A DNA stretch of 64,000 nt from Ustulina deusta (taxonomy: Eukaryota; Ascomycota; Sordariomycetes; Xylariales; Xylariaceae): NCBI GenBank assembly GCA_023159155.1, contig JAJNNX010000004.1:930001-994000 (forward strand), in the 5' to 3' direction. This document shows, in pieces, positions 34,701 through 48,900 of the stretch. Each line of letters begins with the position of its first letter. The first letter of the stretch is position 1. A model generated the notes under the pieces. That model saw nothing but the letters and a program-made list of their open reading frames with translations. It searched no databases and was not told where the DNA came from. A program made the position numbers and the translations under genes.

Positions 34701-36200
34701 CCTGCTTTGGTCGTCCCTTCAGTTCCGATCTGACAGCGAATGGGATGATTGAACGCTACGTTCGCTTAACACTGCTGCCTCTGCAAATCGATAGATCTTC
34801 TGCATGATCAACCTCAACAAGAATAAGAGCGAGGATAAGTACGGCTACGGACTGGATGTCACACATTCTCTGCCCTCGGAACACTATTAGATCTGCTCGA
34901 CAACGAATGACCTCGGTAGTCAAATTACTAATGGCGTCACATTCCTAAGTCGGCTAGAGCCACTTGGTCGGGGTAGACAAGTCAGGCTGACCTAATCCGC
35001 ACGCTAGGAGTGTCGATGCGAGTTGTTGAGTACTTGTCTTCAACGCTGGGGATCTGGGGATCCGAGGCGGGAGGACGGTTACATCACCTTCCAGCTTGCG
35101 GGTGCGAAGTCTGCTGCGAGGGGTACAGATGTGCGTGATTTCCCCGAACCACTTGCTAATCTAAGGTCTACGAATTATTGTGAATGGGGGAGAACCTGGG
35201 CTACAAGAAATGTGCGACCTATCGAAGGATGGTTGCATAGTCACTCACTGGGATAAAGCGCCAATATTCTTCCAGTCGGCAAAGACAGCTGTATCCAGGC
35301 TGTCCCTAGATGTCTGATGGTTGATGAGGTGAGAGGAAACGTCGCTCTTAAGGCTACCGTATTTCTACATACGCCATCGTTCCGGTCATCTTTCTTGGAG
35401 ATATAATCTTGATCGTCAAGCTCGCGAAGTGAGGGATGGTTCCCGACATACCCAAGTTCCAACAAAAGAATAAGGTTTCTATTCCACTTGGTGAAGAAGC
35501 TGCCCTCTCCCGTATGCCAGCGGGTACAACCTGTACCGCCGTTACATCTACGTCAGCCGGCACCGTCCACTTCCCCGGAGCACTCGAATGTTGATCGCCA
35601 CATGGTCAAAAGACCCCCAGACCTCCGAAAAATGCATGATGGTAGACTTGACGGCGGAGAGGCGATGAAGCTGAAATATTGTGATGCATTTGGTATCCTT
35701 ATGAGGAAGAGACTGAATGACCTTACATGCCGGTCTCTGTCCTCTCGCCCCCCCAGGCCGAAACAAGGGCCCCGTGTAGCTAAAATATTTAGTCACAGGC
35801 CTTTTTCGATTTATTATAAAGGATTTTCGGTGGTATTAAGTCACGCCATATAACTTCATAAGGTGGCTGGCTCCCCTCGTCTTTCACCTGGCGTTTCAGC
35901 AAATACTACAAGCAAAGTACCTTTTAATGAGAGGAACGAGATTATATTGGAGAGCGTCGATACTGCGCACTACTTGGTGTCGACCCATCAACGATTCCCC
36001 CCGTGCTCAAATGCAGTCATACATTTCAAGGGGTCAATATACTAGATGTTTGACTCATACTACGCTGGGCTTGTCTGCTTGCGTTACCTATGTACCACGT
36101 TGAGTTTCTCCTTGACGAGATTTTCGCAGATGCCTTGTGAGTTAGAGGGGTATGTGTCACCGTGATCTAAAGAGTTAGCTTCGATCGCTTTACTGCAATG

Positions 36201-36777
36201 CTACTTCGTCGCGTGTGTGGGAGTCACCGCCGTTTTGTCACGGACCAAGTTGTAAAACGCTGCGGCTGAGCCGCTTCCTACCGGACCTCTTCCGGAAGTC
36301 AACAGAAGGAATCCCGCCTCTCTTTCTTCAACGGCCTCGGCGACCTTTCTATTAATTGCGCCCACCGCAATCATCCTCTCAACAACATTTCCAATCTTCT
36401 CACCAAAGCCCTTGCCCAGGGTGGTAAAGCTAGTTCGTGTCGCAGTGGTTGCCACATCGATTCAGTTGATAGTTTCCGCAAGAGAAAAAAGAGTTATCGC
36501 GTTCGTCTGGTCTCTCTGTTGAACAACTCCGGCTAATGCGCTCATCTAGGCAGGCAAAGTACCCTATTCGAGAGGAAGGGGAGGCTCTGACTGGATAAGG
36601 TGAGCAGATGAACGCCGACGTGTTTTGAGTGACTAGCATCTTTTGGTATCCAACAGCGAAAGTTGAGCCCACGACGTCCTTGAGCGCTTGTCGATGGGAT
36701 GATTTTGTTATAGGGGAACAAGATATCAGTCGTGTGGGAACTCTATTTGAATCTGCCAATACTTCAACAGTATCCAT
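36201..36777 (-). pseudogene. possible relic or multi-exon gene, unknown function
   Basis: Two overlapping minus-strand frames lie end to end. 36430-36777 has a true ATG and a protein-like centre (DVVGSTFAVGYQKMLVTQNT). 36201-36455 lacks ATG and reads TSFTTLGKGFGEKIGNVVER then VAEAVEEREAGFLLLTSGRG. The second frame has even composition and could be a downstream exon, but no good GT-AG pair joins the two, so a frameshifted relic or chance are equally possible. I do not recognise a family. Confidence 0.18.
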
Positions 36778-38140
36778 GCAGGAACCACAATTCTATACAT
36801 ATTCTGTCGACGTTATGATTTCCCCTCCACGAGGTAGTTAGGATTTTTTGCCCATTGCTAGATAAATTGGCAAAGGATGCCCTCAAATTATATTTCCACA
36901 CAAGCTATAGGATGTGCCTAGGCTCGTGTTTGACTTCTTCGCCATCTTCCAGTTTTCCAAGTCGATCAACTGCTATTTTCAATGAGCTTTGGCAACTATT
37001 TTTGGTGCTTATCTGCGGCGCCTACCGATCAGCATTTATCCTAGGTTGTCGAAGGGGTTTCGCTCGCCATTTTTATTGTATGAGCACCCTTTCTGTCAGG
37101 CAAGACGTCCACAAATAGTCCGCCAGACGCCTTGGGAGTTCGATGTGCTGATAAACGTCGACGAAAGACTAGTGAGAGTTATAACGGACGAGACGGTCAC
37201 CCGTCCGCCTGGCATACCGAAGCACCCTATTAAAAGCTAACCTCGCGACCGCCTCCGGAAGCACTATGTCTTGTTCCCATCTCTGCGAGACGTCGGTGTC
37301 ATGCGAGATGGTCGGGAAGGAATCGTAATCTTCAGGGGGGCCATCGGGAATCTTGGGATATAGGTCGCATCAGACTGGCCCCGTTTCCGGTACAGATCCC
37401 GATCGTTGTATTGCAGATTCCAAATCCCGATGAGGGCATATCTCCGCGACATGTTCATGAGTTCGACCTATGTGTGCCTACGCGAATATACCTAGATCAA
37501 AGTGTGTCCTCGCACCCAACGGCGACATAAAAGTGGCACATCATCATCAGCCAAGATCCAATATCCGTCAGTGAGAGACTACCTAAATCGAATCAACTTG
37601 GTGTTTCCTACTTCAACATAAGGTATAGCTTACAGGTTAGGCAGCTCCACTGCATCGGCCCAACCTGCCGGACTGCGGGGGCACTTCCTTACTGTATCAG
37701 CGGTCCGGATCCTTCGCCGAGGTTGGGCATCTTCCCCCCCAGTCACTTCGCTTGAAAATGTAAGGGGAGCTCACTTCATCCTAATTCTCATATCGATTTC
37801 TCTTATCTTGTCTTCAGCAACGTCGCGGAGTCTTCTGGCTTTCTGAATAAGTAGATTTAGGCTTTGGCTCCTCTGCTATCCTACTTCAACCATCCCCAAG
37901 TATTGATGTAGAGCTCTCTGCGAACGCTCGATGAACCCAATCGACCTCCGGCATTAACGTGCACTTATTCCCGACTCAGGTCACTACCGTTCCCCTCTGT
38001 GCATGGGGATACAGGAATCACTGCTTATTAAGGTAGCTGGAGACAAGTAGATCCCATTAAAGACAGCAAAACGAGGGTGTCGCACATGTTCCTCGCGCTA
38101 TAGCAAGATTATAAAGCTCCGTAGACTGCACCACATCAAG

Positions 38141-39722
38141 ATGAAGATCACAGAGGTGAGATCCGACCCATTCCCTCTTCCCCTATCTAAATCTCCATGC
38201 CTCCCCATTCCATCAAAAAACGCCACCGTAGCCGCCCGGGCTCTTTCCCCAAAATCTCACGCAGAAACCAATACCAGCTCTACATCTACCCCATCAAGTC
38301 CCTCGCGCCGCTCTCGGTCCAGCGCACGCGCCTGCGGGCTGAGGGCGTCGAACACGACCGTCGCTTCGTTCTGCTGAAGGCGCTTCCGGGCGGCAAATAC
38401 AAGAACATCCAGATCACGTACTTCCCGGAATGCGCGCTCTTCCGCCAGCAGCTCGACGGGGACCACGTCGTGGTAACGTACCACGTGCCATCGCCCCCCA
38501 TCTTCACGCCCGAGGCCCTCGAGCAGCGCACCGCGCTGCGCGTGCCCTTGTCTCCTAAGCTCGAGGGACGGGACCTCGTCGACGTGTCGATTGGCGGCAG
38601 TCCTACCGTTGCGTATCGGAGTAAGCAATTGGATTCTTCGAATCATTCTCTCTTTCTCTCTCATTCTGGCGCAATTTTGATGGGATATAAAGACACACCC
38701 TTTTTTAATATATATAGGGGGGGCCAAAATCGTGTAAATCATGTCCTAGGAGCTTCCCGTGGTCCGGGGGCGCCTATAAGGTCACGCTCGAGATGGCACA
38801 TGACTGATCTCTAGTACTGTTGTAGTGGGGTATCCCTACGATCAATGGTTCACAGCTTGTTTTGGATATGAGGCCTTCTTGGTGTATATCGGGGACCAGG
38901 TTAGTCCGCTGGAGTCTTTTATGTCCCGGTTTGACATGTCTCGGGAGCACGAGTTGCCTAATCAGGGGTTGTCTACTCTTGTACTGCTGCCAACTCCCGA
39001 AACCCTTTCCATTTTTTACCATAAATGGAAATTACTGACACCAGATTCTTGGATAGGGACGAGAAGTGCTCGCCCACAAGCCGAGTGAGCATTATCTCTG
39101 GCGACAGCGGCAGCCACAGCAGCAACAAGGTTGGTTATCGAGTATCTCGGCGCAGATTCCCAGGTTGGGGGGTGGTGTGGGCAAGAGGAAGGGAGGGATC
39201 GGCTCGGATCGGCTGACGTTCAACGATTGCGCGCCCTTCCTCGTGACCTCGAAGGCTTCGCTGCGCGATGTCAGCAAGAGACTACCCGAGGGCGAGGAGA
39301 TGGACATGCGGCGGTTCCGGCCTAATATCGTCGTAGATGAGGAACAGGCTCCCGAGAAAGAGGGGCTCGCGGCGTGGGAGGAAGATTACTGGGCCGAGCT
39401 CGGCGTCGCGCGCAGTACCGGCGAAGAGCACCGTCTTGCTCTCACAGCAAACTGCGGGCGCTGTATCTCCATCAACGTCGACTACGACACGGGGCGGCCG
39501 TCGGAAGGCGAGTCGGGGATCGTGCTGAAGAAACTCATGGCTGACCGTAGGGTGGACGAGGGGAACAAGTACACCCCTATCTTCGGGAGATACGCTTTCC
39601 TTGCTCCTGGGCAGGAGGAGGCCTCAGCGGATGGTGACGGCGTTGAGATTGCTGTGGGTGATGAGATACACGTCACGAAGCGTCTAGATTATCGGGATAG
39701 TTGGGCGTGGCCGAAGTATTAG
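38141..39722 (+). CDS. MOSC-domain molybdenum protein, mARC-like
   Basis: Four exons, 38141-38155, 38278-38620, 38826-38899 and 39057-39722, give 365 codons. The first coding exon is only 15 bases (MKITE), and splicing it to the next restores the family start MKITELYIYPIKSLAPLSVQ. The introns are 122, 205 and 157 bases. An N-terminal MOSC beta-barrel (residues about 1-115, with EGVEHDRRFVLLK) precedes the MOSC domain (about 190-360). Key stretches are DRLTFNDCAPFLVTSKASL, MDMRRFRPNIVVDEE, NCGRCISINVDYDTGRPSEG and YTPIFGRYAFL. By analogy with mARC, the second Cys of CGRC is the probable Mo ligand, and the protein would bind molybdenum cofactor and reduce N-hydroxylated substrates with cytochrome b5 partners (inferred). 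A Gln/Gly/Lys-rich linker sits at about residues 155-185. No clear mitochondrial presequence is visible. Confidence 0.9.
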
Positions 39723-41741
39723 TGTAGCCCGGGAAAAGATGAGTCCTAGGAGAGAGGGTTCAGCTCTACCTTAGGGGCATCGCCATGGCGTGGGGGTCGC
39801 TTGGTAAGGTGAGAGCCACGGGATTGGATATGGGTCCTTTGAGCAGGCAAGGGTTTCATTTTCGTGACACGGCGGAAACAAGCGGGTTGTGGTAGGGATG
39901 GCACCATATTTCTCCACGAGACGAGAAATTGTGGGAGGAGGAAGAAGAAGGGCGTTTGGGGTACAACTGCTGGTACTTAGTCGTCGCTTATCGTGCGGGA
40001 GTAGGCAGTCTTGTAATGACTAGGCCCTCCTCTCATCGTCTCGGATCGGATCGGTGTCCCGTAGCGCTTACGTGTGAACTAGGCGCAGAAAGTCCCTTGC
40101 AATTGAGGCTGGAGAGTGAGGCTACAGCAATTCAGCATCATCCCATTTCCCTCCTAATCATCCCACGCACCTCTCCGATCTGTATTACGATGGACATGTA
40201 GTGTCCGTGTGGCAATGTATAACTGCCGACTCACCCCACAGGGACCCTTGCTGCGTGTCATCTGTCAGATTCCGTCGGGAGTTGGTTGGTTGGACGGCAT
40301 GGATGCAGGAGAATGCCGGGGAGACGAGACGAGGTGAGGTGAGGTAAGGCTGGGCATGTCACATTTGTGAAGCCCAACGGATAGTAGCCCTACAATCGGG
40401 TTTATTGCCGACCGTTTGGTCAGGGGCACCATGCAGTGAGTGGGTTAGGGAAGCATCTACATCGTCGCCAGCCGTCATCCGTCATCCTCGTCAAGGCCCG
40501 AACCGGTGTACGTCAGGTACCATTCCCACCCTGATATTGGGTCTCGTCTTGCGTATCTAGTGGATGAAGGTCACGCTTTTGAGGGAACGAATCTGAATAA
40601 TCCCAACGGCTCGATTTGTACGCCCGACTAATTCGATAAGACTCAAGTAATCACTGATGTCATGTTCTCATGTTATGGTCCTTGCCAAGCCCTGCTTGGA
40701 CTAGAGCCGGAGATTCTGTATCAATCGCTCGCAAACCCAGCCTCATGGGGAAATGATTCCGGCAAACACGCGTGCGCCTCGATATGTATCCGTACAATCA
40801 CGAGTAGCCAAACACAGGGAACCGTTGGACGGCCCAAGGATTGTAGGCGCGTCGGTCGACTATTCATCCCAAGAGGAGACGGGATCTTGCAGGTGAGCAG
40901 CGGTGAAAACACAGATGGATTGACTGTTACACCGCAGGACAGTTGGGCACCTTTACCTTGCCGCGCGTATTAGACGGCCGTTGGCGGACCTACTGGCGTT
41001 GCCACGTGTGCTGGACGACGACAACACCCGGTCAGCTTCAGCCCAGGCTGTGCTACTCAGATGAAGCCATCCTGTTGTCCAGTCGCCAGGTTAAGTACAG
41101 ACACCGTATGATGGTGGATGGGGAGACGTCGTATTGCTGCTCTCGGACGACGTTTGGGATCCTCGTCGCATGCATCATGCAGACTGACAGACTGGTAGAG
41201 AAGAAGCATGGAACCTTCCACCATCCCCTGTCCCGTCAGTTACATTGAGGATTGGGACACCACAATATGCATCCTGACTTCCAGGCCCACGGTAGAAGGC
41301 AAAGCAATCGAGTGTATTTCGGTACAGTAAAAACAGGGCCCCTGGTCTCTTAGAGCCGGTGCAAATTGCGTTGTGAAACATCTTCTACTGCTATCAACAG
41401 AATGCGTACCGAAACATCAAACAAGGCAGAAAACTTGAAATGAAACGCCAGATTTGTTCTAACGCACAAGGCAACAGACAGAAACACCAATTTTCCACTA
41501 CCTATCGTTACCATGACCAGAATTTTTCTTTTCCCTCGTTTCCCCTCCCTTTCCCTCATTTTCCACCTCTAAAAATTTTATTTTATTTTCTCCTTTCGTT
41601 TTTCATATTTTTTTTCTGTAAATTTTTTGAGAGGTTGCTCAAAGCTTGCGCGATCATTGAAGTCTAACATGGAACGCCACTGGGGGAATCGAGCACACAA
41701 ACTCCTAAAACAAAGGCGACAGTAAGAAAACTTTGCAGGAC

Positions 41742-41750
41742 GGGGGGGGG
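41742..41750. repeat. poly-G run
   Basis: Nine consecutive G after AC, on the plus strand. Confidence 0.8.
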
Positions 41751-44700
41751 ACTAGGTTTGCTCTAGACTCTTATCCATAGATACAACAAGGTTGTCAAAG
41801 CTGGCTGCAGATGATAACCGGATTGTTGTGCCTTTGACACAATAAGCCAGGAATCCGGGGAGCTGAAACAACAGCCAACAACGCGCCCAGCGTTTAAGTG
41901 ACACGTTGCATGGTGGTGCAGTAAAGAGATCCGCATAGAAACTCTCCACCGGCTGGCGAAGTGACAGTTGTTTCTGTGAGATGCCCAATGTCTGCCAGGC
42001 GAGATGAAGGGAACTTTGTAAGCGTGTTCCAAACGAGAGGCACCACCAGCTGCAGCATTTACGATCTGCAGCCTCTTGGCGGTCTAGTCTCGGGGATATC
42101 CCAGTTGTCACCTGGCGAAATGTGATCAATCAAGCTAACAGATTCTAGCAGTGAGAAGAAGTGGGAGCGGGTGGCGTCTAGGTCGAAGCCCAGCGGGGAG
42201 TTGGTCTGGCGTTAGCCCCGGTGCTGTCTATTATCAGACATGACCGACGATTGGGCACTGAGAGAGATCATTAGCACCTTTCCTGCTCACATTTCCCTGT
42301 ATACTGGTGCGATACACAACTGATTGGTAGGCTAACTGGACATGAGCGTGGGATGGGCTGAGGCATACCGTATAATATCTAGGGCAGCACCAACTTAACG
42401 CTTCACTAGGAAGTTTTAAGCATTATGAATGCAGGCTCTGCAAGTATGGATTTTGCAGTATCGGCACTCAAAAATCCACCAGTGCGGCCCCGAATGGCAC
42501 AGATTGCAAGTCCATTGAACCAGAGTACTGTCTGACTTGATCATTTTGAACGAGTGTGCGCAGTTTGTTGAGACGGCCATGGTGAATAAATTCGTAGCTT
42601 AAAAATGAAGACCTAGTGGGCTGTACACCACGGCTCCGAGACTGATGAAGAAGGGTGAAAATGAATTGGCCAAAGCTGAAGGTTCGATGGGAGCTTGGAG
42701 TTGCGGCCTTGGGAATGCAGTCAGTGATCAGATTGATGGTAGAGCGAGGTATCCGAGGATAAGCGGTGCTCACTTGGTGAATGTAGATGAGAAGGCGACA
42801 GGTGTTGTCGAATGTCCTGGAGCAGGAGTGAGACGTGACGAGAATATAGAGAGGGTTAAATAGGCAGTCTAGCAGCGTAGGAAGGAGCTGTTTGCCATGG
42901 ATCGAAACACGGCAACGGAAGACCAGTCGACGTGGAAGGTTATCTCCTGTTTGCTCGGCAAGGCTGTTGGCCAGTTGCCGTGGTTTGCAAGGTATCGTGG
43001 GAAGGAGGCACTTGGAATGTCCGGGCGTTGGTAGGCAAGGGTGAGTCGGTGAACAAAATGGCAGGTACGTCTCGACATATTGTGAGGAGAAGAGAGGACA
43101 ACGGGCTCTAATATATGTGTACTACTCCAGTTCCAAGGCTACGATGACCGGGGATGGTGTCGTTCGCACGTCCCGCGGGGGCTATGACGATTGTCTCATT
43201 TCTTCTCATGGCTGATGCCACGGGATGCAAACCAGGCATTCCATGTGTGGGAGAGCACACTAAGTGCCTGGGGGCATTAGCATAAAACGTACGAGAAAGG
43301 ATAGGATGGGCTTATGAGGTTAACTCCCGGGGGAGCAACGGCAGACGAGACCGGGCTGCGTTCAGACAGGACACGGCACCAGCGCCGTAGTGTAGGAGGG
43401 CAAGGTGAACAAGCGAGCGGCAACCATGCAACCCAAGTACCAGGAGCCAGACTAGAGGTATTTTTTATTTAGTTTCTAACTCTTTAGAGGATCTTTCTCG
43501 CCCCTCGCCCTGGTTCGTCTTGGCAAGTATTCCCTCCGACTTACTCGTGGATAATAATACGAAGGATGATGTTACGCGGCAAACATTAAGTATACTAGGA
43601 ACCCAGGTCCGTGGGCAGGGAAGAAATGAGTGGGCTCCCATGTCGAGCACTCCTCCACCTTGGGTCGACGGATTAAGCTATGCGTAGTAGTGTGCACTCC
43701 AATGGGAAAATAGAATGGGTTAGTGCAGGCTAGAGCCCGTTATACCTACTCTGGCCCGGGAACAGCAGAAGGCAGGCAGACGGGCGTGTGGTGAGGAGGA
43801 GGACGGAGCTTGGGCGTCGACTCTTAGCGTCGAGGAGGACTGAGGCATGACCGGAGACCCATCGAGGCCAGTTGCACTACACTAGGATGCATTAGTCGTT
43901 TTCCATACACGTGGATGGCCGCGCGACTAACACGGTAGCAGTGCGACTAGATATTGGATCGGATGGAGGCTCTGGCGTGCTAATCCCGCCGGCCTAATTG
44001 TCAAACGTGATTAGTCTAAAAAGAAAAGGGCAGAAGACGATAAACAACGAATAAGAGTTGAATAGGCTATTGCCTGGTTGTTTTCGGAGCTTGGGCGTGT
44101 TCGATTGGTGGGCGAGCGAGAGAGAGATAGCTGTGGCGTGGGACAACCTTCGTCACTGCGACCTACCTGCCTCGACTCTGCCAGTCTGGATTTAGAATTC
44201 CGAGTGAAACGGTACGTAACTGAGCTGGTAGCATGTTTTCGGCTGCGTGGGCAGGGTTCAGGCAATTCGACATGTGGCACGCACGCTCTCCCGAGATCCC
44301 ACTCCCGCGCAGTGGAAGGTTCTGCCCGGCGCAGGCGGCACGCCCAGAGCAGAGTGCCCTCGTTCGACTGCCTCCTTCTTTATTGCAACAATGCTGCCGC
44401 ACGAACGGAGTTGGCAGTTCGGATTTCCATTTTGGGAGCCGTTGACCAGCTTCGAAAGTGCCAGACGTGGAATCTCGACTTGTAATACCTACATCATCGA
44501 GCCTGCGAAATACAGGAGAGACGGGGCCGCTGCAGCTAAGCTCTGCACACATCAGGTCACTCACTACCTCAGTCTGATGCGTGTGGGGTGAGTTGTAGGT
44601 ATCTTCCGAGGGGTGGGACCCCTACGCCAGAGGCGGTACTGCACCAGGGAGCTGCCTATACATAGGCAGGCGGGACGTCATGTACCTACCTACTAGTAAA

Positions 44701-45268
44701 TACCCCAAGGTACCGACACCAGAGCCAGGTGCTACATAGGTAGGGCAATGATTGCATGCATGTACATAACGCGCATGCAATGCATGCACTTACTTATGTA
44801 CGACTGATGCCACTTTTTCGAGCAAGTGTAATGACATTGCCCTGGACGGGAATCTCAGTTCCACGTCGACATCAGTTCTGAGAGCAAGACTGTCGTCGGG
44901 TAAGCCCGACTTGCACTACCTGTCTGCCTACTCGATAGGCACTGTGAGTCCCTACGCGGAGAGTCAAGGGACTGGCTAGGGCCCCTGCACTGGGCCGACT
45001 GGAAGGGTTTGTGTTGTAATGCTACCAACTATAAGTAGAATACCTATTCTGCCGCAGGTCCTTGGGATACACAGAAATAAATCAAGCCGAATCTCACCAA
45101 CTCTGGTGTAGATGTCGTCTGTAACCGAGCGAGTGGCTGTTACTCCTCGCTTAGGGAATTAGGGTTGCAATTGTGCTAGGTACTGTAGAACTGTCGAGTG
45201 TCAAGTCCCCCTGTGGATATATCTCCTGTGGGGGGGTCGTTTTAGTTTCGAACCTGCAAACTACAGGT

Positions 45269-45300
45269 ATAATAACAGTAATAATATTAATAATATTAAG
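45269..45300. repeat. AATAAT/ATTAAT tract
   Basis: A 32-base AT tract with repeated AATA and ATTA words, partly self-complementary. Confidence 0.7.
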
Positions 45301-46121
45301 CTATAATCATACTACCGCGGCAAGTAGAATATAGGCAAGACTGCACACGCTGATCTATGGAAAGCGAGGGGGGAAATACATATGTAAATCAGGAGAGGAA
45401 GCTTGCGAGGGCCTAATCAGCAACTCGTCGCTCAGAGACCCAGTATAGCTACTAAGAACCGATGCGAATCAGCCGATGACTCTGGAAAAGAAGATGCGTT
45501 CCTATTGGCATTTGGCGCACACCGGTCTTGGAAGCTTTCTTACACACACTTTCCCCTGCCTCAATGCACGACATTGCACCGCATACTTTCCACCCCATCG
45601 AGATTTGTCGTCTGATTTCTTCCCGAGTCTCATCTCTCATTGGTGGTGACCTCTTTATATAAAAGAGATCTATCCACACTCGCGTTAGAGGCGTCATCAG
45701 AGGGCCGAACCGAGGACGCTGCATAGCCCCTGGTCAGCGTTGCCGCGTGTGTTAATTCGCTTTACTTCAGGAGCGTGATATCAGGAGAGGTATGTGCAGG
45801 CACGGATCTTGTGTCCGTGATCCAGGACCTCGCCTATCAGTCACAATTACTCATCCTGATGGTCACCGACGAGGCGACCGGGGGGCAGCTCGGCGGTCTG
45901 GTACCCAGCAGGGCTGGCGAGACCGCAACTGACCGAAGTGGAAGATGCTCAAGTCGTCGCCGTCATGCTCGTGAGTTTAGGGCGGCATGCTATGAAGCCG
46001 ATTGCGAGTTCATCATTTGGGTCGGATTTCCTCCTCCGCGATAGCTTGCACCCATGGTTCCATCGATGATCCCCCCCATCCAAGCAAACCCCCAGTTTGG
46101 CGCCGCCCAGCATCGGATGAT

Positions 46122-46147
46122 AGACGGACGGACAGACAGACAGACAT
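46122..46147. repeat. (GACG/GACA)n tetramer repeat
   Basis: Two GACG units followed by four GACA units in tandem. Confidence 0.85.
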
Positions 46148-48710
46148 CATCTCATCAACGAGATTGGCGTTTTCCGCTAGAACCGTTGCACTGGACCTCC
46201 TGGACAGCATCTTTCCGCATGAGTCAGCCTCGTAGCCGATCCTAGTCAGCTTCCTGGTAAGGGTGGACGGACCTATCGGGCAGGTTGGAGCCGGGATTAC
46301 TGACATCTTCGATTTACAGTCGTGCCGAGACTGAAGCGTTTGCTGGGTCGATTGGACAGGCCGTCGAATAACCGGCGCAGATTTCAAAAATCCGGTAAGA
46401 TTTTCCTGCACAAGCACCCATAATACCCACACTAGGCGGTAAGCTTGTCATGTGAAAGCTTCGAAATGTATGCAGCCATGCCGATTGCATCGCCAGGTCT
46501 TTCCCTCTACCCACCTCAATCCGCATCTCCCTCGACCAATGCGACGGTGCAACCCTAAGTGGTAGTAGCCAAGTGATACTGCCGAGACAAAACAGCACAT
46601 TCCAGCGGCGCCTGGGGATCACAATTGCAATCCCACACATACCATCTTGGAAAGGCGGGTTAGCAAAGACATTTTCCGTTCAAGCCATTGTGATAGTGAC
46701 GGATCATAGGTGCAGGAGCAACGCAATGGTGGGGCATAGTCCTGAACATGGCATGGGTGTACACTATACACTACCGCTTACCATCATCCTTGATAGCCTA
46801 TAGGAGCCAAGACAGAGAAGTTGACAGCCATGTGTCCACACTTACGAAGCTTATAGCGAGGGAGGCCCAGTGTAACCACGGGACACAACCCTCGCTGTTG
46901 CTGGATGCTTTATAAGGTAGACACTCGGGGAGCTATATTGCCAAACGGTTCGATCGAATGATGATGGCGAGCTTTCTCCCGAGAGCAGAGCTCAAAACCG
47001 AGGATGTATTACAATTTCCGAGTCAATACGATGGAAAGGTTGACGCATCCGTGGGGTTCGCCGTTACGTGATGTGTCTGAGGTAGTTGAGCGAGGTTGAC
47101 GGGTAAACGATCATGTATTTGTAAACCTCCTGGGCTAGGGCCGGCTAGTTAGCGACCGGCTAAGAAGTGTACTGCCAGACTCGTGCAAGCAGCCAGAGTG
47201 TTACGGCCGCTCATGATTTGACGACCCTAGTATTTCCAGCCTTGTCAGCCTTCTGATGTGTATCAGATGGGATCAGACACTAATGTCGTATACTTACTAA
47301 CATTTTCTAGCGCATTGCTCCGACTCGTGGCTCTATGCAATAGCAAGTGGCCATGCTGAGGAGTCAAGTCAAGGTTTAAAAGCTGTAGTCGCATTGCCTA
47401 CTTGGGCTGAAAGGACGGCTCTTGGGCTGATCGGTTGCTTTTGGGTTTTTGTTTCCCTCCCCAAAACAAGGCTATCTAATTATTGCGGTCGTCGCTCTTA
47501 AGATGTGATTTTTGTCAACTGCACGGAGCCCAGAGCCGGCTGCACTCTGCGAAAATGAATTGTGGGACTTACGTCACTGATATCAACCTCGGCCATGCCA
47601 GCAATTTATCTCACCAATGGCGGCAACGGGACGGACACTAAGAGGTGCTGGCTGTGATACGTTTCTAACGTTGCCATGAGCTGTCCAGTCTGCCATGTCC
47701 CCTGACCACGAGCCGATGCGGCTGTTCCTGCGGCCACAATGCGACCAACCCTGCAGCACCAAGTATAGATGTACACTACGTCCCAAGCAATGCATTTTGC
47801 CAGTTTCATGTATTCTTGCAGCACCGTGGCGGCGTCGTCATTGCGAAGCCACCCGTGTCGCTCCCGACTTCACACACCCGCACCAAGTCACCGCCAGGAA
47901 ATCAGTCGACATCCCGGCACTCTCGTTTCGTTTCACCCGATACTAGGTTGAAGCATGCACGCTCGACCGTCCAGGCCGCCGAGACCATCTGGAACTGGGG
48001 TGCATACGGCAGGAACGGACGACATCTAACCACAATGTCAAGACATGTTCCGATCTCTGCTGCAACAGAGTCTCTCAGTCGATGTCGGTGGGCATAACTC
48101 GCGGCTCCGCTTCAACGGACGCTCCGGGAGCCCCTCCTCAAACATGCTTCAACACACATGGAGGGAAATATCAAGGTATATATAACTACTGATATGCGTA
48201 GTATCATGTTATTATGCACAGTTTTCCTGTCTTAAGCACGCGCTAATTCAAATGTGCCGTTCTCCACCTCCTGTTGGTTGCCTTGACATGCACGTGGCTT
48301 GAAGAGGAAATACCAGTATTGGGCAGACGGGGGCGTGTACGGTTGCAGTATACTGGAGGCATCTGATATACTTATAGAACTACCAACCTCAGGCTTGTGT
48401 GGCAAACCACCCTCGTCATAGCCAGGCAAGCTCGGCAAGCCACCGGTAAAATCACCGGCGTCTGGCTGCAAGACCCCTTTTATCAGACCAACACCATTCT
48501 CCCAACCCTCTCGCCCAATAGGTACCTAGCTGGCGACTCCCATACAAAATGTGGACAGTTCGTTATAGGTGCCCAAATAGGTAGGTGCCTTCGTCTCAGT
48601 TGGGCTCTGCACGGGAGCTAGTTACCAAGTCGGGAACTGCCACCCCACTTGGCCGGCCTTAGACTGGAACACCACGTGTAATGCTGATGTATCTATGCTA
48701 GTGTACTTAG

Positions 48711-48900
48711 GGTCTTACCTAGGTAGGTACCTCTTTGTTTGATGAGCACTGACCGGGACTGGGATTAAAAGTGCTAGGTACCTCGGTACTGTCCAGATGT
48801 ATACTACTTGGGTAGGTACAGCAGTAGGTACCTGGAGGCAACTCAACTTGAAGAAGCATACCTACCCTGTCTACCCGCGTAACTACCTACTTCTGCGTAT
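48711..48900. repeat. TAGGTA/TACCTA motif cluster
   Basis: At least ten TAGGTA, TACCTA, GGTACC or CCTAGG words occur in 190 bases, including CCTAGGTAGGTACC near 48719. Confidence 0.75.

Larger units (their letters stand above)
31387..38140. other. 6.8 kb gene-poor region
   Basis: No confident gene. It holds the GH76 5' region, an ACACT pentamer array at about 31684-31706, TAGGTA words near 31930-31990 and 32490, and a weak two-frame candidate at 36201-36777 listed separately. Frames of up to about 120 codons (for example 34191-34559, 35488-35853) look like chance. The stretch just before 38141 is the promoter side of the MOSC gene. Confidence 0.5.

Noticed and set aside
45230..45270. A GGTTCGAA word on the minus strand resembling a tRNA B box
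   Set aside because: No paired T stem flanks it and no A box lies at the right distance, so it is not a tRNA.
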